NCBI GenBank assembly: GCA_035445085.1
Contig: DAOMQA010000006.1
Location: 1-64,000 of the forward strand
DNA from: JBDHXE01 sp035445085
Lineage (GTDB): Bacteria > Bacteroidota > Ignavibacteria > Kapaibacteriales > UBA2268
DNA length: 64,000 nucleotides
Reading direction: 5' to 3'
Shown here: positions 26,803 through 37,199 of the stretch, in pieces
How the letters are laid out: each line of letters begins with the position of its first letter
How positions within the stretch are numbered: position 1 is the first letter of the stretch
Program-made: the position numbers and the translations under genes
Notes under the pieces: generated by a model
Databases searched by the model: none
The model's input: only the letters and a program-made list of their open reading frames with translations
What the model was told of the DNA's origin: nothing

Positions 26803-29800
26803 TTACCTTTTAATTATTAGCTTCTTATGAGTAATTCCCGTATCAGTTATCAATAATAAATTATATTCACCATTTTGCAAATCATTTAAATCAATGTTTA
26901 TTGTATTACTATTGATATTATGATTTAGCTTTAATGAATTTATTAGCCTGCCTTCTAAATTATAAATTTCAATTTGATTAATATTTACAGAGCTTTTTAC
27001 AGTAACTTTATCGTTGGCTGGAATTGGATATAGCTCTATTCCATCGCCTAAATTATTTTCTTTAATCGTTGCCCTTAGTACCTGATTTGCACTATAACGA
27101 TATTCATTTTCAGTATACTGTGATATTAAATTATATACTTCTACTAAATTTACATCTCTTAATGTTGATGATTTTGTATCATAAAATTTAAAGGTGATTT
27201 TTTCATTATTTAAGGCGCCTTCTATCAATTCGGTTTCTTCGTTGTTACCCCAAATAATTATAGTTGCTATTCCATTAAATACACAACCAGAACCAACTAA
27301 TTGCCCATTAGAATTGTATGCACCTAATTCGTTATAATTTTCAGCATCGGTATAAGCAAGTACAACAGAATAATTACCTGTTTCTTTAGTATCTGGAATC
27401 AAATATTTAGGAAGAGGGGTAATTGTATTTATACTACCTTTTGTAGGTGGATTTGCTGGATAAGTAAGTTGAGCGGGTGGATTTGTTATATACATATTAT
27501 ACCCTTGCCCAACTTTCATATTTCCGATTGTATTGATACTATATTGTGGTATATAAACTTGTCCTGCATTGTTCTTACAAATAAATAGCGAATTTGTATT
27601 AGTCAAAGTTGCAAGACTACTTACTATAGAATTATCTGTATTTTTGAGATACGCTACAAAATACCAACCCAAAAGTAAATTTATTGTTTCATTTTCTGGA
27701 GTTACAGCTATACCTTTAACTTTTAGAGTGTCAGAGCTTACCATATATACTTGATAGGCTTGTTTATAATCCCACTTACCAATATTATTTATGCCAAACG
27801 CTGGAATATATGAATTACCGTATTTGTTTTTAACTATTGAAATACTACTTTTTATTTTATCAAACACAGCTTCCATTTGTCCGTTTTCTGGTTTTACATA
27901 GCTGGATATTAAATTCCAACCTATTGGTAAGTAAATATTATTATAACTTGGAGTTATTCCATTTGCTTGTCCTAAAATTGTAAGTCCATCTATATCATAA
28001 GAGTCGGGACCACTTGCAATAGTAAAATTAGCATATATCTCTCGTCCTACTTGACCGTCCCAGAATTTAAGGAAATATTTTTCACCAATAGCATAACCAT
28101 CTTTGATAGGAGTTTGTGTATCATCGCCCCAGACTGTTATACTTAAATTCTGATTATTCCAAATTCCATAGCCTGCACAATATATTTCGGAGCCTCTACT
28201 ATAAAATACTCCAATTACATCGCCTCTAACAATATTGCGCTTATCTATTTTTGGATTTATAGCTAATGGTACTAATATAGTAGCATTGTTCCCTGTATTA
28301 CTTACAATATTCCAAGTATCTGGTATAATTTCATAAGTTATAGTAGTGAAATTTCTCTTAGATGACCAACTACTCTCATCGCCTAACCAATTATATGATT
28401 TTACTCTCCAGTAATATTTACTACTTATCTCTAATGAAGTATAATGATAATTTGTATCAATAATATTAGTAGAATCTATTACTAAATTAGTAAAATTTGA
28501 GTCTTTTGCTATTTGCAATCGATAATATACCGAATGGGCTGCCTTATTCCAAAGTACATACCCTATTTTTACTACATCTATTGAGTTATTTGCTGGACTA
28601 AGGAGCGTCGGTACGTCTGGTATTGCAATAGTATCAGTTGTAAAGGTAAAAATACTAGACCAATCACTTTCGTTGGCTTCATTAGCTGCCTTTACTCTCC
28701 AAAAATAGTTTGTTACTTGGGATAAGAAATTTGCTGGTATAAACGAATTTGAATTAGTTGTATCGTTCTTAGTATTTAATGGGTCAAAAGTAAGGGAGGT
28801 AGATAATTGTATATAATATTTATCAGCAAAAGGAACACTTGTCCAAGAAAATTGGGGTTTGTGTATTGTATTAAAATTACCATTATTGGGAGTCAATAAT
28901 GTTGCTTGAACTAATTGTGCTTGCGTTTTAAAAGAGTAAGCAACGCTCCAAAAGCTCGAATCTATATCATCAGAAGCCTTAACTCTCCAATAATAGATTG
29001 TATTTTGGTTCAACTTATCATTAATTAGTAATTTGAGACTATTGTTGATTGTTGTAACATCATAAATTATATTAGTAAAACTTGAGTTACTTGAAATTTG
29101 TAATCTATATTTATTAGATTTACTTGGTTTGCTCCATTCAAAATTAGGTATGATAGAAATATTTATTGAATTATTTTCTGGTTCAATCAAGTCGGGAGCT
29201 AATATTACAAAGTCCGTATTATCAAATTCTAAAATTGTTCCATTCTCACCAACACCCCAGCCATGATTATAGTTTTTAAAATACAAACCATTTATTTTAT
29301 TTCTTGTTACCTGCCCTTGTTGATACCAAGTATCCCCGCCGTCTGAAGTGTATATTATTCTGTCACCAGTAGCCCAGCCATTAAAGTTATCTACAAAAAA
29401 TATGTCTTTTATATTTGTATAGCCAGTATTGACTAATTGCCAATTAGCACCTCCATCTGTTGTCTTTATGATATTATTATTTCCAAAAATACCCCAGCCA
29501 ATTTGATTGTTTAAAAAGAATAATTTAGTTAAACTTGCATCCGAAGGATTAATTTGATAATTCCAATTAGTGCCGCCATCGCTTGTATAAAGTATTTCAG
29601 ATTGATTTGTTATTACCCAGCCATTATTGTTGTCAGTGAATATTACTTGCAGATAGTTGTTATCAGAACCAACATTTTGCGAAAGCCAATTCTCGCCTCC
29701 ATCATTTGTGATAAGTAAGTAACCATTATTGCCAGTAGCCCAGCCACGGTCTTGACTAATAAATGAAAGATTGACTAAATTTACAGTAGTATTACTTGGC

Positions 29801-32586
29801 TTTGATTTCCATGAAATGCCCCCATCTGTTGTTTTTATAATTTTACCTGAATCTCCAACAGCCCAGCCAATATTAGAATTGATAAAAAATAATTTATTAA
29901 CTCTAATACCGATTGATTGGTAAAACCAAGAATTACCTCCATTTGTTGATTTTAAATACAGAGTATCTGGAGACAAGTCGATATAGGCATCATTATCATT
30001 AATAAAGCGGATTGATGATAAATTCACATTACCTAATTTGTCTACTAATTGATTTTCCCAACTTTCACCACCATTAGTAGTTTTGAGTAGAACACCTTTT
30101 TCACCACATGCAATGCCAATACTTGAGTTATAAAAGTTAATTGAAAATAAATTAGAGATGTTAGCAGTAGCTTTTTTAGTCCAATTATTCCCACCGTCAT
30201 TGGATTTATATATTAATCCACTATCTGCAACTAAAAACGCTGTTGTTGAGTTAACAAATTTTATATCTCTAAGATTTTGCTTAGTTGATAAGTCAATTGC
30301 TGTCCAATTATTACCTCCATTTGTAGTTTTATAGAAGACGCCACTATCTCCAATTGCAAACCCTTTATTTAAATTGAGGAAAGTTATATTCTGTATGTTT
30401 TTGCTTGTAAATGCAGTGAGTTTATTCCAAGTAGAACCCCCATTAGATGTCTTGAGAATAGTTCCCTTGTTTCCTGCTACATATCCAATATTTAGGTTAG
30501 GAAATGAAACATAATTTAAGTTTTCAAATACCTGACTATTTTGAGACACCCAGCTATTGCCTCCATTAGTGGTTTTAAATATTGTACCTTCATTGCCAAC
30601 TACCCAACCCGCATTCTTATCAGCAAGTACCATCGCATTGATATTTTTATTCGTTCCAATTTTGATTTCTTCCCAATTCTCGCCCTTATCTAACGATTTA
30701 AATATCGTTCCATAATCTCCACAGCCAAAAATCGTACTATCATAACTCGAAAAGTAAACAGAGTTGAACATATTTGTAGCGCCAGTCTTTCTTACCTTCC
30801 AGCTTGTGCCACCATCTGAAGATTGGATTATAGTCATCAGATCGCCCATAGCTAATACTGAAGTTTCACTATAAAGTTTAATAACGTTTAAATCATTGCC
30901 TTGCGGATAGCTATTTCTCCAATTCCATACCTGCTCTTTTTTTATAACTTCTGTAGTAAATTTAATGATATTATTAGATTTTGCATAATATAAGGTATTA
31001 TATTTTAAATTATATGGTAAATTTAAGAATTTACCATTACTAATAAGCGTGTCTGAATTAGTAGCAAAAGTAGAGTCAGTAGATAAATATACAATAAATG
31101 ATTTATCCTTATTTCCTTCAAATATAGGTTGGATTGTTACGCCGATTTGATTGTCAAAGGGAGAGATTATGTCTGCTAAGACAGCGCCTGCGGTGTTGCC
31201 ACCAATCATACTTGTTACAAAGACATCATTAAGACTTGTTTGGCTTAATGAATCTTCATTTGTATATAATTTAGGTGAGTTGAAATACCCAGTAAATATA
31301 ATTTGTCCGTTTTCATTGCTTGCGATACTTTCTAAATAATCAGAAGAATTCCCATAAATACGAGATAGATTTTTAACGTTCCCATTTGTATCTAATATTG
31401 AAATGTATGAATCGACTCCTTGCACTTGCTCTAATTTCCTATTCGATGGAAATATTAAAGAATCAGAATTATAATCTCCAGCACTCCAAATATTATTATA
31501 TTTATCGATATGAATAAATTTGCCGTAGTCGTTGTTATTTCCATAGTACTTATTTGCCCATTTAAAATTGCCATTATTGTCCAATTTTGTAATAAATACA
31601 TCTCTTTGTGAAAAATTATTTAAGCTAATAAATGAGCCAAAATTAAGGATTGGTGAGTTAAATGAACCAATAACATATACGTTGTTTTTACTATCTAGAT
31701 CTAATGAATAAGCCTCGTCAGTTGCAGAGCCATATATTTTTTGTACCCATTGACATACTCCTGCGGAAGAATATTTGCTAATAAATACGTCGCTTAAACC
31801 AGAGTTACTAAGGCTAAAACCATTATTAAAATTTAGAGTAGCAGAGCTATAATACCCAGCAGTATAGACATTGTTATCATTATCTACTTTGATGGTAAAT
31901 ATGTTATCTAAGCCCGTTCCGGCAATCTTTTCAGCCCATTGGCAAAGCCCGCTATTGTTATATTTAGCTATAAAAATATCTAATGAGCTAAAGTTATTCA
32001 AAAACTTTCCGTTGTTCATATTAATACTTGAAGAAGTAAAAGTGCCGCTAATATAGATATTACCAGAGCTATCCAAGTCAATACTATTTGCTAAGTCTGA
32101 ATTATTTCCAGCTATATTGATTGCCCATTGACAAGTTCCATTAGTATTGTATTTGCTTAAGAAAGCATCATTAGAGCCAATATTATTAATCGTTTTACCA
32201 TTATTAAACGTTAGATTTGCAGAAGAGTAATAGCCAACTAGGTAGATATTGCCGTGTTTATCTACTTTAAGTTGTGTAGCCTGATCGGTACCAGCACCAT
32301 AAATTTTTTGAGCCCACTGACAAATTCCACTACTATTGTATTTAGCTAGAAAAATATCACCTAAGCCGTCTCCCGATAATGTAACTCCATTGTTAAAATT
32401 TAGATTGGAGGAATTAAAATCACCTAAGATATAAATATTGCCTGCCGAATCTAAGTCTATACTTCGCCCGTAATCCTGCTGACTACCTCCAATTTTAAAA
32501 AGTAAGTTAGGGCTTGCAGAAAATAAGTTATTCAAATTAAATAAAAGGCAAACAATAATCAATAATGTATTATAAATCTTTTTCAT
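26803..32586 (-). CDS. Giant secreted multi-propeller protein with T9SS sorting domain
   Basis: I start the protein at ATG 32586 (the upstream in-frame TTG would add two residues), beginning MKKIYNTLLIIVCLLFNL, a signal peptide. The order is: SBBP-type propeller repeats at about 20-470 (each with IYLVGYYSS and FLSKYN-like strands); one Ig/FnIII-like domain to about 560; a long run of Ycf48/BNR blades to about 1130 (KTTNGGNSWV repeated over a dozen times); three FnIII-like repeats to about 1460; a doubled module in 1460-1850; and a type A T9SS sorting domain in the last about 75 residues (IYNLEGRLINSL, GEYNLLLI). The role is probably surface adhesion or carbohydrate/protein binding, by analogy. 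It resembles the 18708-22625 protein in layout. Confidence 0.85.
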   Translation of the reverse strand: MKKIYNTLLIIVCLLFNLNNLFSASPNLLFKIGGSQQDYGRSIDLDSAGNIYILGDFNSSNLNFNNGVTLSGDGLGDIFLAKYNSSGICQWAQKIYGAGTDQATQLKVDKHGNIYLVGYYSSANLTFNNGKTINNIGSNDAFLSKYNTNGTCQWAINIAGNNSDLANSIDLDSSGNIYISGTFTSSSINMNNGKFLNNFSSLDIFIAKYNNSGLCQWAEKIAGTGLDNIFTIKVDNDNNVYTAGYYSSATLNFNNGFSLSNSGLSDVFISKYSSAGVCQWVQKIYGSATDEAYSLDLDSKNNVYVIGSFNSPILNFGSFISLNNFSQRDVFITKLDNNGNFKWANKYYGNNNDYGKFIHIDKYNNIWSAGDYNSDSLIFPSNRKLEQVQGVDSYISILDTNGNVKNLSRIYGNSSDYLESIASNENGQIIFTGYFNSPKLYTNEDSLSQTSLNDVFVTSMIGGNTAGAVLADIISPFDNQIGVTIQPIFEGNKDKSFIVYLSTDSTFATNSDTLISNGKFLNLPYNLKYNTLYYAKSNNIIKFTTEVIKKEQVWNWRNSYPQGNDLNVIKLYSETSVLAMGDLMTIIQSSDGGTSWKVRKTGATNMFNSVYFSSYDSTIFGCGDYGTIFKSLDKGENWEEIKIGTNKNINAMVLADKNAGWVVGNEGTIFKTTNGGNSWVSQNSQVFENLNYVSFPNLNIGYVAGNKGTILKTSNGGSTWNKLTAFTSKNIQNITFLNLNKGFAIGDSGVFYKTTNGGNNWTAIDLSTKQNLRDIKFVNSTTAFLVADSGLIYKSNDGGNNWTKKATANISNLFSINFYNSSIGIACGEKGVLLKTTNGGESWENQLVDKLGNVNLSSIRFINDNDAYIDLSPDTLYLKSTNGGNSWFYQSIGIRVNKLFFINSNIGWAVGDSGKIIKTTDGGISWKSKPSNTTVNLVNLSFISQDRGWATGNNGYLLITNDGGENWLSQNVGSDNNYLQVIFTDNNNGWVITNQSEILYTSDGGTNWNYQINPSDASLTKLFFLNNQIGWGIFGNNNIIKTTDGGANWQLVNTGYTNIKDIFFVDNFNGWATGDRIIYTSDGGDTWYQQGQVTRNKINGLYFKNYNHGWGVGENGTILEFDNTDFVILAPDLIEPENNSINISIIPNFEWSKPSKSNKYRLQISSNSSFTNIIYDVTTINNSLKLLINDKLNQNTIYYWRVKASDDIDSSFWSVAYSFKTQAQLVQATLLTPNNGNFNTIHKPQFSWTSVPFADKYYIQLSTSLTFDPLNTKNDTTNSNSFIPANFLSQVTNYFWRVKAANEANESDWSSIFTFTTDTIAIPDVPTLLSPANNSIDVVKIGYVLWNKAAHSVYYRLQIAKDSNFTNLVIDSTNIIDTNYHYTSLEISSKYYWRVKSYNWLGDESSWSSKRNFTTITYEIIPDTWNIVSNTGNNATILVPLAINPKIDKRNIVRGDVIGVFYSRGSEIYCAGYGIWNNQNLSITVWGDDTQTPIKDGYAIGEKYFLKFWDGQVGREIYANFTIASGPDSYDIDGLTILGQANGITPSYNNIYLPIGWNLISSYVKPENGQMEAVFDKIKSSISIVKNKYGNSYIPAFGINNIGKWDYKQAYQVYMVSSDTLKVKGIAVTPENETINLLLGWYFVAYLKNTDNSIVSSLATLTNTNSLFICKNNAGQVYIPQYSINTIGNMKVGQGYNMYITNPPAQLTYPANPPTKGSINTITPLPKYLIPDTKETGNYSVVLAYTDAENYNELGAYNSNGQLVGSGCVFNGIATIIIWGNNEETELIEGALNNEKITFKFYDTKSSTLRDVNLVEVYNLISQYTENEYRYSANQVLRATIKENNLGDGIELYPIPANDKVTVKSSVNINQIEIYNLEGRLINSLKLNHNINSNTINIDLNDLQNGEYNLLLITDTGITHKKLIIKR

Positions 32587-32695
32587 CTTCAATTCTCGTG
32601 ATTACACAACATATATAAGGTATATCGGCAGTTTTATGAAATAATTAACATGAATTTCGTCATTCCGTCATTGATAATTTAACAAAATAATACAA

Positions 32696-34000
32696 ATGAA
32701 GAAAGAACAAACTAATACTATTGATAATATATCGGTCATAACTTTAGGCTGCTCCAAAAACTTGGTAGATTCGGAAAGGTTTACTGGTTTATTATTAAAT
32801 AATGGATTTAAGTATACTGATGACTCCAAAAAGACCGATGCTTTAATTATAAATACATGCGGTTTTATCGGTCCTGCTAAAGAAGAAAATATTAATGTAA
32901 TATTAGAAGCTGCAGAGCTAAGAAGAAGAGGGAAACTTAAAAAGTTAATAGTAACAGGTTGTCTTTCTGAAAGATATAATAAAGAATTAACTGAACAAAT
33001 TGCAAATGTAGACCATTTCTTTGGAGTAAATTCTGATGAGAAAATATTAAGAGCATTGAAAGGTGGAGATAAATATAATTTGATTGGAGAAAGAATGCTC
33101 TTTACTCCAAAGCACTATGCTTATCTAAAAATTTCAGAAGGTTGCAATCAAAAGTGTTCATTTTGTGCTATTCCTCTGATGAGGGGCAAATATGAAACCT
33201 TTGATAAGACGCATTTGATTAAAGAAGCTAATAGGCTGGCTAAAGCCGGTATCAAAGAATTAATACTCATAGCCCAAGATAGTACTTATTATGGTAAAGA
33301 TGTGAATGGTGAACAGTCTATAGCACGTTTGTTGAACGAAGTATCTTCGATTGATGGCATTGAATGGGTGAGAATGATGTATGCTTACCCACGCCAGTTT
33401 CCATATTCTGTTTTACCAGAAATCGCAGAAAACCCCAAGATTGTTAAATATGTAGACGTTCCCTTGCAACACATATCCAACAATGTATTAATGTCTATGA
33501 AGAGAGGTATCAAAAGAGTAAAAATAGAAAAATTAGTCAACGAGATTCGTAATCAAATACCAAATGTTGCTATTAGAAGTACTTTTATTGTTGGATATCC
33601 TAACGAAACAGAAAAAGATTTTCTTGAATTGTTAGAATGGATTAAAGAAGTAAAATTAGATAGGGTAGGGGTATTTACGTATTCGCAAGAAGAAGGAACA
33701 AGCGCTTATCCATTGGGAGACCCTATTCCTCAAACTGTGAAAGAAGAAAGAAGAGGGTTAATAATGGAAGCACAACAAGCAATCTCCTTAGAAAAGAATA
33801 CAAAAAAAATTGGTACTACTCTAAAAGTATTAGTAGATGGCAGAGAAAGAGGTAATTATTTTGGAAGAACCCAGCACGATGCTCCAGATGTTGATAATTT
33901 AGTATATTTCAAAACTTTGCTACCCCTAAAGCCGGGCGAATTTGTAAATATTAAAATAGATAGGGCAGAAGAGTACGATCTGTTTGGAAATATTGTTTAA
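32696..34000 (+). CDS. rimO: Ribosomal protein uS12 methylthiotransferase RimO
   Basis: RimO adds a methylthio group to an aspartate of ribosomal protein S12 using SAM and two 4Fe-4S clusters. The 434 residues show the MTTase N-terminal cluster cysteines in LGCSKNLVDSE, NTCGFIG and VTGCLSERY. The radical-SAM cluster CNQKCSFCAIPLMRGKYE follows, and a C-terminal TRAM domain (KVLVDGRERGNYFGRTQHDA) completes the protein. The DSE and RGK combinations favour RimO over MiaB. Its last stop base is the first base of the next ATG, so it is coupled to the methyltransferase gene behind it. Confidence 0.95.
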   Translation: MKKEQTNTIDNISVITLGCSKNLVDSERFTGLLLNNGFKYTDDSKKTDALIINTCGFIGPAKEENINVILEAAELRRRGKLKKLIVTGCLSERYNKELTEQIANVDHFFGVNSDEKILRALKGGDKYNLIGERMLFTPKHYAYLKISEGCNQKCSFCAIPLMRGKYETFDKTHLIKEANRLAKAGIKELILIAQDSTYYGKDVNGEQSIARLLNEVSSIDGIEWVRMMYAYPRQFPYSVLPEIAENPKIVKYVDVPLQHISNNVLMSMKRGIKRVKIEKLVNEIRNQIPNVAIRSTFIVGYPNETEKDFLELLEWIKEVKLDRVGVFTYSQEEGTSAYPLGDPIPQTVKEERRGLIMEAQQAISLEKNTKKIGTTLKVLVDGRERGNYFGRTQHDAPDVDNLVYFKTLLPLKPGEFVNIKIDRAEEYDLFGNIV

Positions 34001-35163
34001 TGAAAACAATTGAAATTAAAAAGAACCATCACAAAAGAGTACTAAGTGGTCATTTATGGATATTTAGTAACGAACTTGTTAGTATACCTAAATATTCACC
34101 AGGCGAGTTAGTAGAGGTATTTTACGAAAATCAATCTTTAGGTTTTGGTTTTTATAATCCTAATAGCCTAATATCTTGCAGACTTTTAAAATACAGTGAT
34201 ACTAATATTCAATCTTTAATTTATGAACGAATTTTAAATGCAAAAAAGCTAAGAGAACTATTAATTCCTAATGCCAATTCTTATAGATTGATTTATGGTG
34301 AATCTGATTTATTGCCAGGGCTAATTGTTGATAAATATGAGGATTATTTTGTAATACAGATACTATCTTATGGCTTTGAAATAAGAAAAGAAATACTTAT
34401 TGATACTTTGTTAAGTATATTTAAACAGACGAAAGGGATAATATCAAGAGGAAATTCTAAACTCCGTGAATTGGAAGGGCTTGCTAATACTGATGAAATA
34501 CTATTTGGTAGTATTCCCGATAATATAGAGATTGAAGATAATGGAATCAAAATTACAGTGAATTTAATTAGTGGTCAAAAAACTGGTTACTTCTTAGACC
34601 AAAGATATAATAGACATTATTTAAGAGCAATCTCTAAAGATAAAACTATTTTAGATGTATATTGTAATTTGGGCGGTTTTGGGCTTAATGCCTACAAAGG
34701 AGGCGCAAAAGAGGTAACTTTTATTGATGTGTCAGCGCAAGCCATAGAAAATACTAAGAAAAATCTGCTAAGTAATAATTTTGATAATTATTACTTATGT
34801 AATGAGGATGTGTTCTCATTTTTACCAAATTTGATTTCTCAAGGTAAAAAATATGATATTATTGTTTTAGATCCTCCTGCCTTTGCCAAAAATAAGAAAT
34901 CTATTTATACTGCCGAAGCTGCATATGCTAAGTTAAATAGATATGGGATCAAACTTTTAAATAAAAATGGATTTTTAATAAGCTCGAGCTGTTCGCATTA
35001 TATTGATGAGAGAAAATTTAATGAAATTATTAGTAAAGAAATTGCAAAATCTGGAAGAAATGCAAGATTAGTTTATAAGGCAGGTCATTCACCAGACCAT
35101 CCAATCCTTCCATCAATGCCTGAAACAGAGTATTTAAAATATTTAGTACATTTTGTTGAATGA
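34000..35163 (+). CDS. Class I SAM-dependent rRNA methyltransferase, RlmI-like
   Basis: This 387-residue protein has an N-terminal PUA domain (about 1-75, HKRVLSGHLWIFSNEL) that binds RNA and a methyltransferase domain. The latter shows SGQKTGYFLDQRYNR, the SAM motif ILDVYCNLGGFGLNAYKGGA and the catalytic-loop region VLDPPAFAKNKKSI, with SSCSHYI near the end. This is the RlmI/COG1092 group of 23S rRNA cytosine-5 methyltransferases, so it most likely modifies rRNA. It directly overlaps rimO by one base, giving a translation-factor/ribosome-maturation pair. Confidence 0.88.
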   Translation: MKTIEIKKNHHKRVLSGHLWIFSNELVSIPKYSPGELVEVFYENQSLGFGFYNPNSLISCRLLKYSDTNIQSLIYERILNAKKLRELLIPNANSYRLIYGESDLLPGLIVDKYEDYFVIQILSYGFEIRKEILIDTLLSIFKQTKGIISRGNSKLRELEGLANTDEILFGSIPDNIEIEDNGIKITVNLISGQKTGYFLDQRYNRHYLRAISKDKTILDVYCNLGGFGLNAYKGGAKEVTFIDVSAQAIENTKKNLLSNNFDNYYLCNEDVFSFLPNLISQGKKYDIIVLDPPAFAKNKKSIYTAEAAYAKLNRYGIKLLNKNGFLISSSCSHYIDERKFNEIISKEIAKSGRNARLVYKAGHSPDHPILPSMPETEYLKYLVHFVE

Positions 35164-35288
35164 TTTTAATGAAATAGCTTGGCTTGTATGTAGTAAGAGT
35201 TCATGTGATATATGTCTTTGTTAAATTGTACCGAGGTTGGGGTGTGGAATAGGGTATTTTAATACTCATTGTACTCTTACGATATATA

Positions 35289-36035
35289 CTATTTATTGTC
35301 AAACAATTCGGCTGGATTAATTTTAAATTGTAGCATCTTTGCAGTATCTCTACCTCCATCACCACCTTTTTTTTGCATAGTAATTTTTCCTATTTTAAAA
35401 TTCCCTCTGTTAGTAATTTCAATTTCTCCGTTTCCAAAATAGTTTATACAAAAATTCATTGGTTTTAGAACCCATCTTGCATTTTTCTCAACTTTTTGAA
35501 CTACTAACATTCATTCTGCTACAAATTTTCCTTGCCCTTTCAATATGTCTGATACAATTAAATATTGATTATTCTTTAACCATTCTAAAATTATTTTCTG
35601 TTCAACTTCAGAAAATTCATTTGCAAACATTCTTCTTTTGTCTTTGGGCTTTTTGATTGTGGGTTCTTCTTCTCCTGTATATCTCTTTAAAATTGAAACG
35701 ACTTGTAATGGAATACTCCACATTTCTGTATATTTATCTACCCATCGCTTATCAATTTGATTAAATCCTTTGGTATTACTTACCAATTTAACCTGTAAAT
35801 TTTCAACATCAATTGCCTTCCTGAGTTTTATAGTTACTTGTACCTGAACGTCAGTTTTGTAACCAGATATTTTTACAGCTTCAAGATATTCTATTTCGGA
35901 AAGCTTGTATTTCATTAAGATTAACCACGCTTGAGCATCTTTATCTTTTTTCCAATCGTTAAACTTTTTAACTATATCATCTTCATTTCTAAAGCCGTCT
36001 TTTGCTGTTTGAGAACCTCTTTCTACTAAATTCAT
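35289..36035 (-). pseudogene. HinP1I-like type II restriction endonuclease, interrupted by TGA
   Basis: The gene reads MNLVERGSQTAKDGFRNEDD for 174 codons (36035 to 35511), meets a TGA, and continues in the same frame from an immediately following ATG for 73 codons (35510 to 35289). The two parts together look like full-length R.HinP1I (about 247 residues), as I recall the family. In that family the residue at the break is tryptophan (AEW), so TGG changed to TGA is the simplest explanation. The catalytic pattern is in place: D62 and, after 18 residues, Q81-V-K83 in QVKLVSNTKGFNQIDKRW. The second part contains KKGGDGGRDTAKMLQFKI, a conserved family segment. Most likely inactive, though restart at the ATG could supply two fragments. 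Confidence 0.8.
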
Positions 36036-36039
36036 ATTA

Positions 36040-36828
36040 TTATATTACTGTAAATAAGTTATGCTTTGTATGTTCCTTTAGTCTTTCTTCTGAAATCTCA
36101 ACGTATTCTTTTGAGATTTCGGAACCAATCCACTTCCGATTTAATAAATGTGCAATTTTTGCAGTGGTACCACTTCCCATAAAAGGGTCATAAATTAAGT
36201 CGTTTTCGTTAGTCCACGTATTAATTTGGTCAGCAACTAGTTTTTCTGGAAAAATAGCGGGATGATTATATGCAATCTTATCTTTTGTAGAAATGCCTCC
36301 ACCAACTGAATAAAAGAAAACGTTACCTACTTTTTTTTCTGTTGTTCTTTCTACTTTTTCATAATCAAGAGTACCATTTTGTCCTCTATTTTTCATATTA
36401 GCAAGCCCTTGATATTTTGTAGGCTCTGTAATTGGATTAAATGTTTTGGGGCTACCTTTTGAAAATGCAAACATATATTCAAAATGCTGATGATATCTGT
36501 TCCCGGTTTGAGGCATAGGATTATTTTTATAGTAAATCATTGTATCATGTAGTCTAAAACCAACTCCTTTAAAAAATAATGCCTGTTTAAAAGATGTTCC
36601 AGTTTCGCTTCCGTCAATTGTTGCGTCAGCTACAACCCAAATAATGACTCCTCCTTGTTTTATAATACGGAATAATTCATTTGCAATTTTGTCAAATTCA
36701 AATTGATAACCATTATAATTTCTTATACCGTCATAAGGTGGCGATGTGATTACAAAGTCAACATAGTTGTCTGGCATATTTTTCATTGTAATCAAACAAT
36801 CTTCATTATATATTTTTGCAAGGTCCAT
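36040..36828 (-). CDS. Type II DNA methyltransferase, beta class (m4C/m6A)
   Basis: This is the modification partner of the broken restriction enzyme, ending four bases before it. The 262 residues have the catalytic motif IV first (VDFVITSPPYDGIRNYNG) and the SAM-binding motif I at the C-terminus (DLIYDPFMGSGTTAKIAHLL), followed by RKWIGSEISKEY. This circular order is the beta class. The TSPPY form is commonest in cytosine-N4 enzymes, though N6-adenine enzymes also use it. If its partner recognises GCGC like HinP1I, which contains no adenine, then N4-methylcytosine is the consistent product; that is inference. The gene appears intact and would be an orphan methylase now. Confidence 0.9.
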   Translation of the reverse strand: MDLAKIYNEDCLITMKNMPDNYVDFVITSPPYDGIRNYNGYQFEFDKIANELFRIIKQGGVIIWVVADATIDGSETGTSFKQALFFKGVGFRLHDTMIYYKNNPMPQTGNRYHQHFEYMFAFSKGSPKTFNPITEPTKYQGLANMKNRGQNGTLDYEKVERTTEKKVGNVFFYSVGGGISTKDKIAYNHPAIFPEKLVADQINTWTNENDLIYDPFMGSGTTAKIAHLLNRKWIGSEISKEYVEISEERLKEHTKHNLFTVI

Positions 36829-36981
36829 GTTACAAATTTAATCAATTTTTACGTTAAAATGAGCAGTATTTTTGCATATTTAATATTGCTATAACATAAG
36901 GCTTATATTTGCTTATTTATAGTCGTTGTCTGAATCTTCGGGTTGAACTGTATTTATTATTAAGAATAATCAACTTACGTG

Positions 36982-37055
36982 TGGACTCTACAGGATTCGA
37001 ACCGGCGACCTCCACGATGTCAACGTGGCGCTCTAACCAACTGAGCTAAGAGTCC
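36982..37055 (-). tRNA. tRNA-Val (anticodon GAC)
   Basis: The minus strand folds as a 74-nt tRNA with acceptor stem GGACTCT/AGAGTCC plus discriminator A. The D arm has GCTCAGTTGGTTAGAGC. Anticodon stem CCACG/CGTGG encloses TTGACAT (anticodon GAC), and the T loop is TTCGAAT. CCA is not encoded. Its 3' end faces the type II restriction-modification unit, about 155 bp before the methyltransferase ATG. Confidence 0.95.
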
Positions 37056-37199
37056 AAAAGTATATGCACAAAAGTACTAATATTTTTTATAAAATTACTA
37101 ATATGTTGAAAAGTTTTTAATCAAAAAATCAAAATAAAATCAAGTCTTATCATTTACTATTCTAATTTTTTGTATGATTTTTAAATTATTTGGTGAAAT

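Noticed and set aside
35511..35513. TGA read as tryptophan or selenocysteine
   Set aside because: Many other genes here end in TGA and use TGG for tryptophan, and no selenocysteine hairpin is visible; nonsense mutation is simpler.
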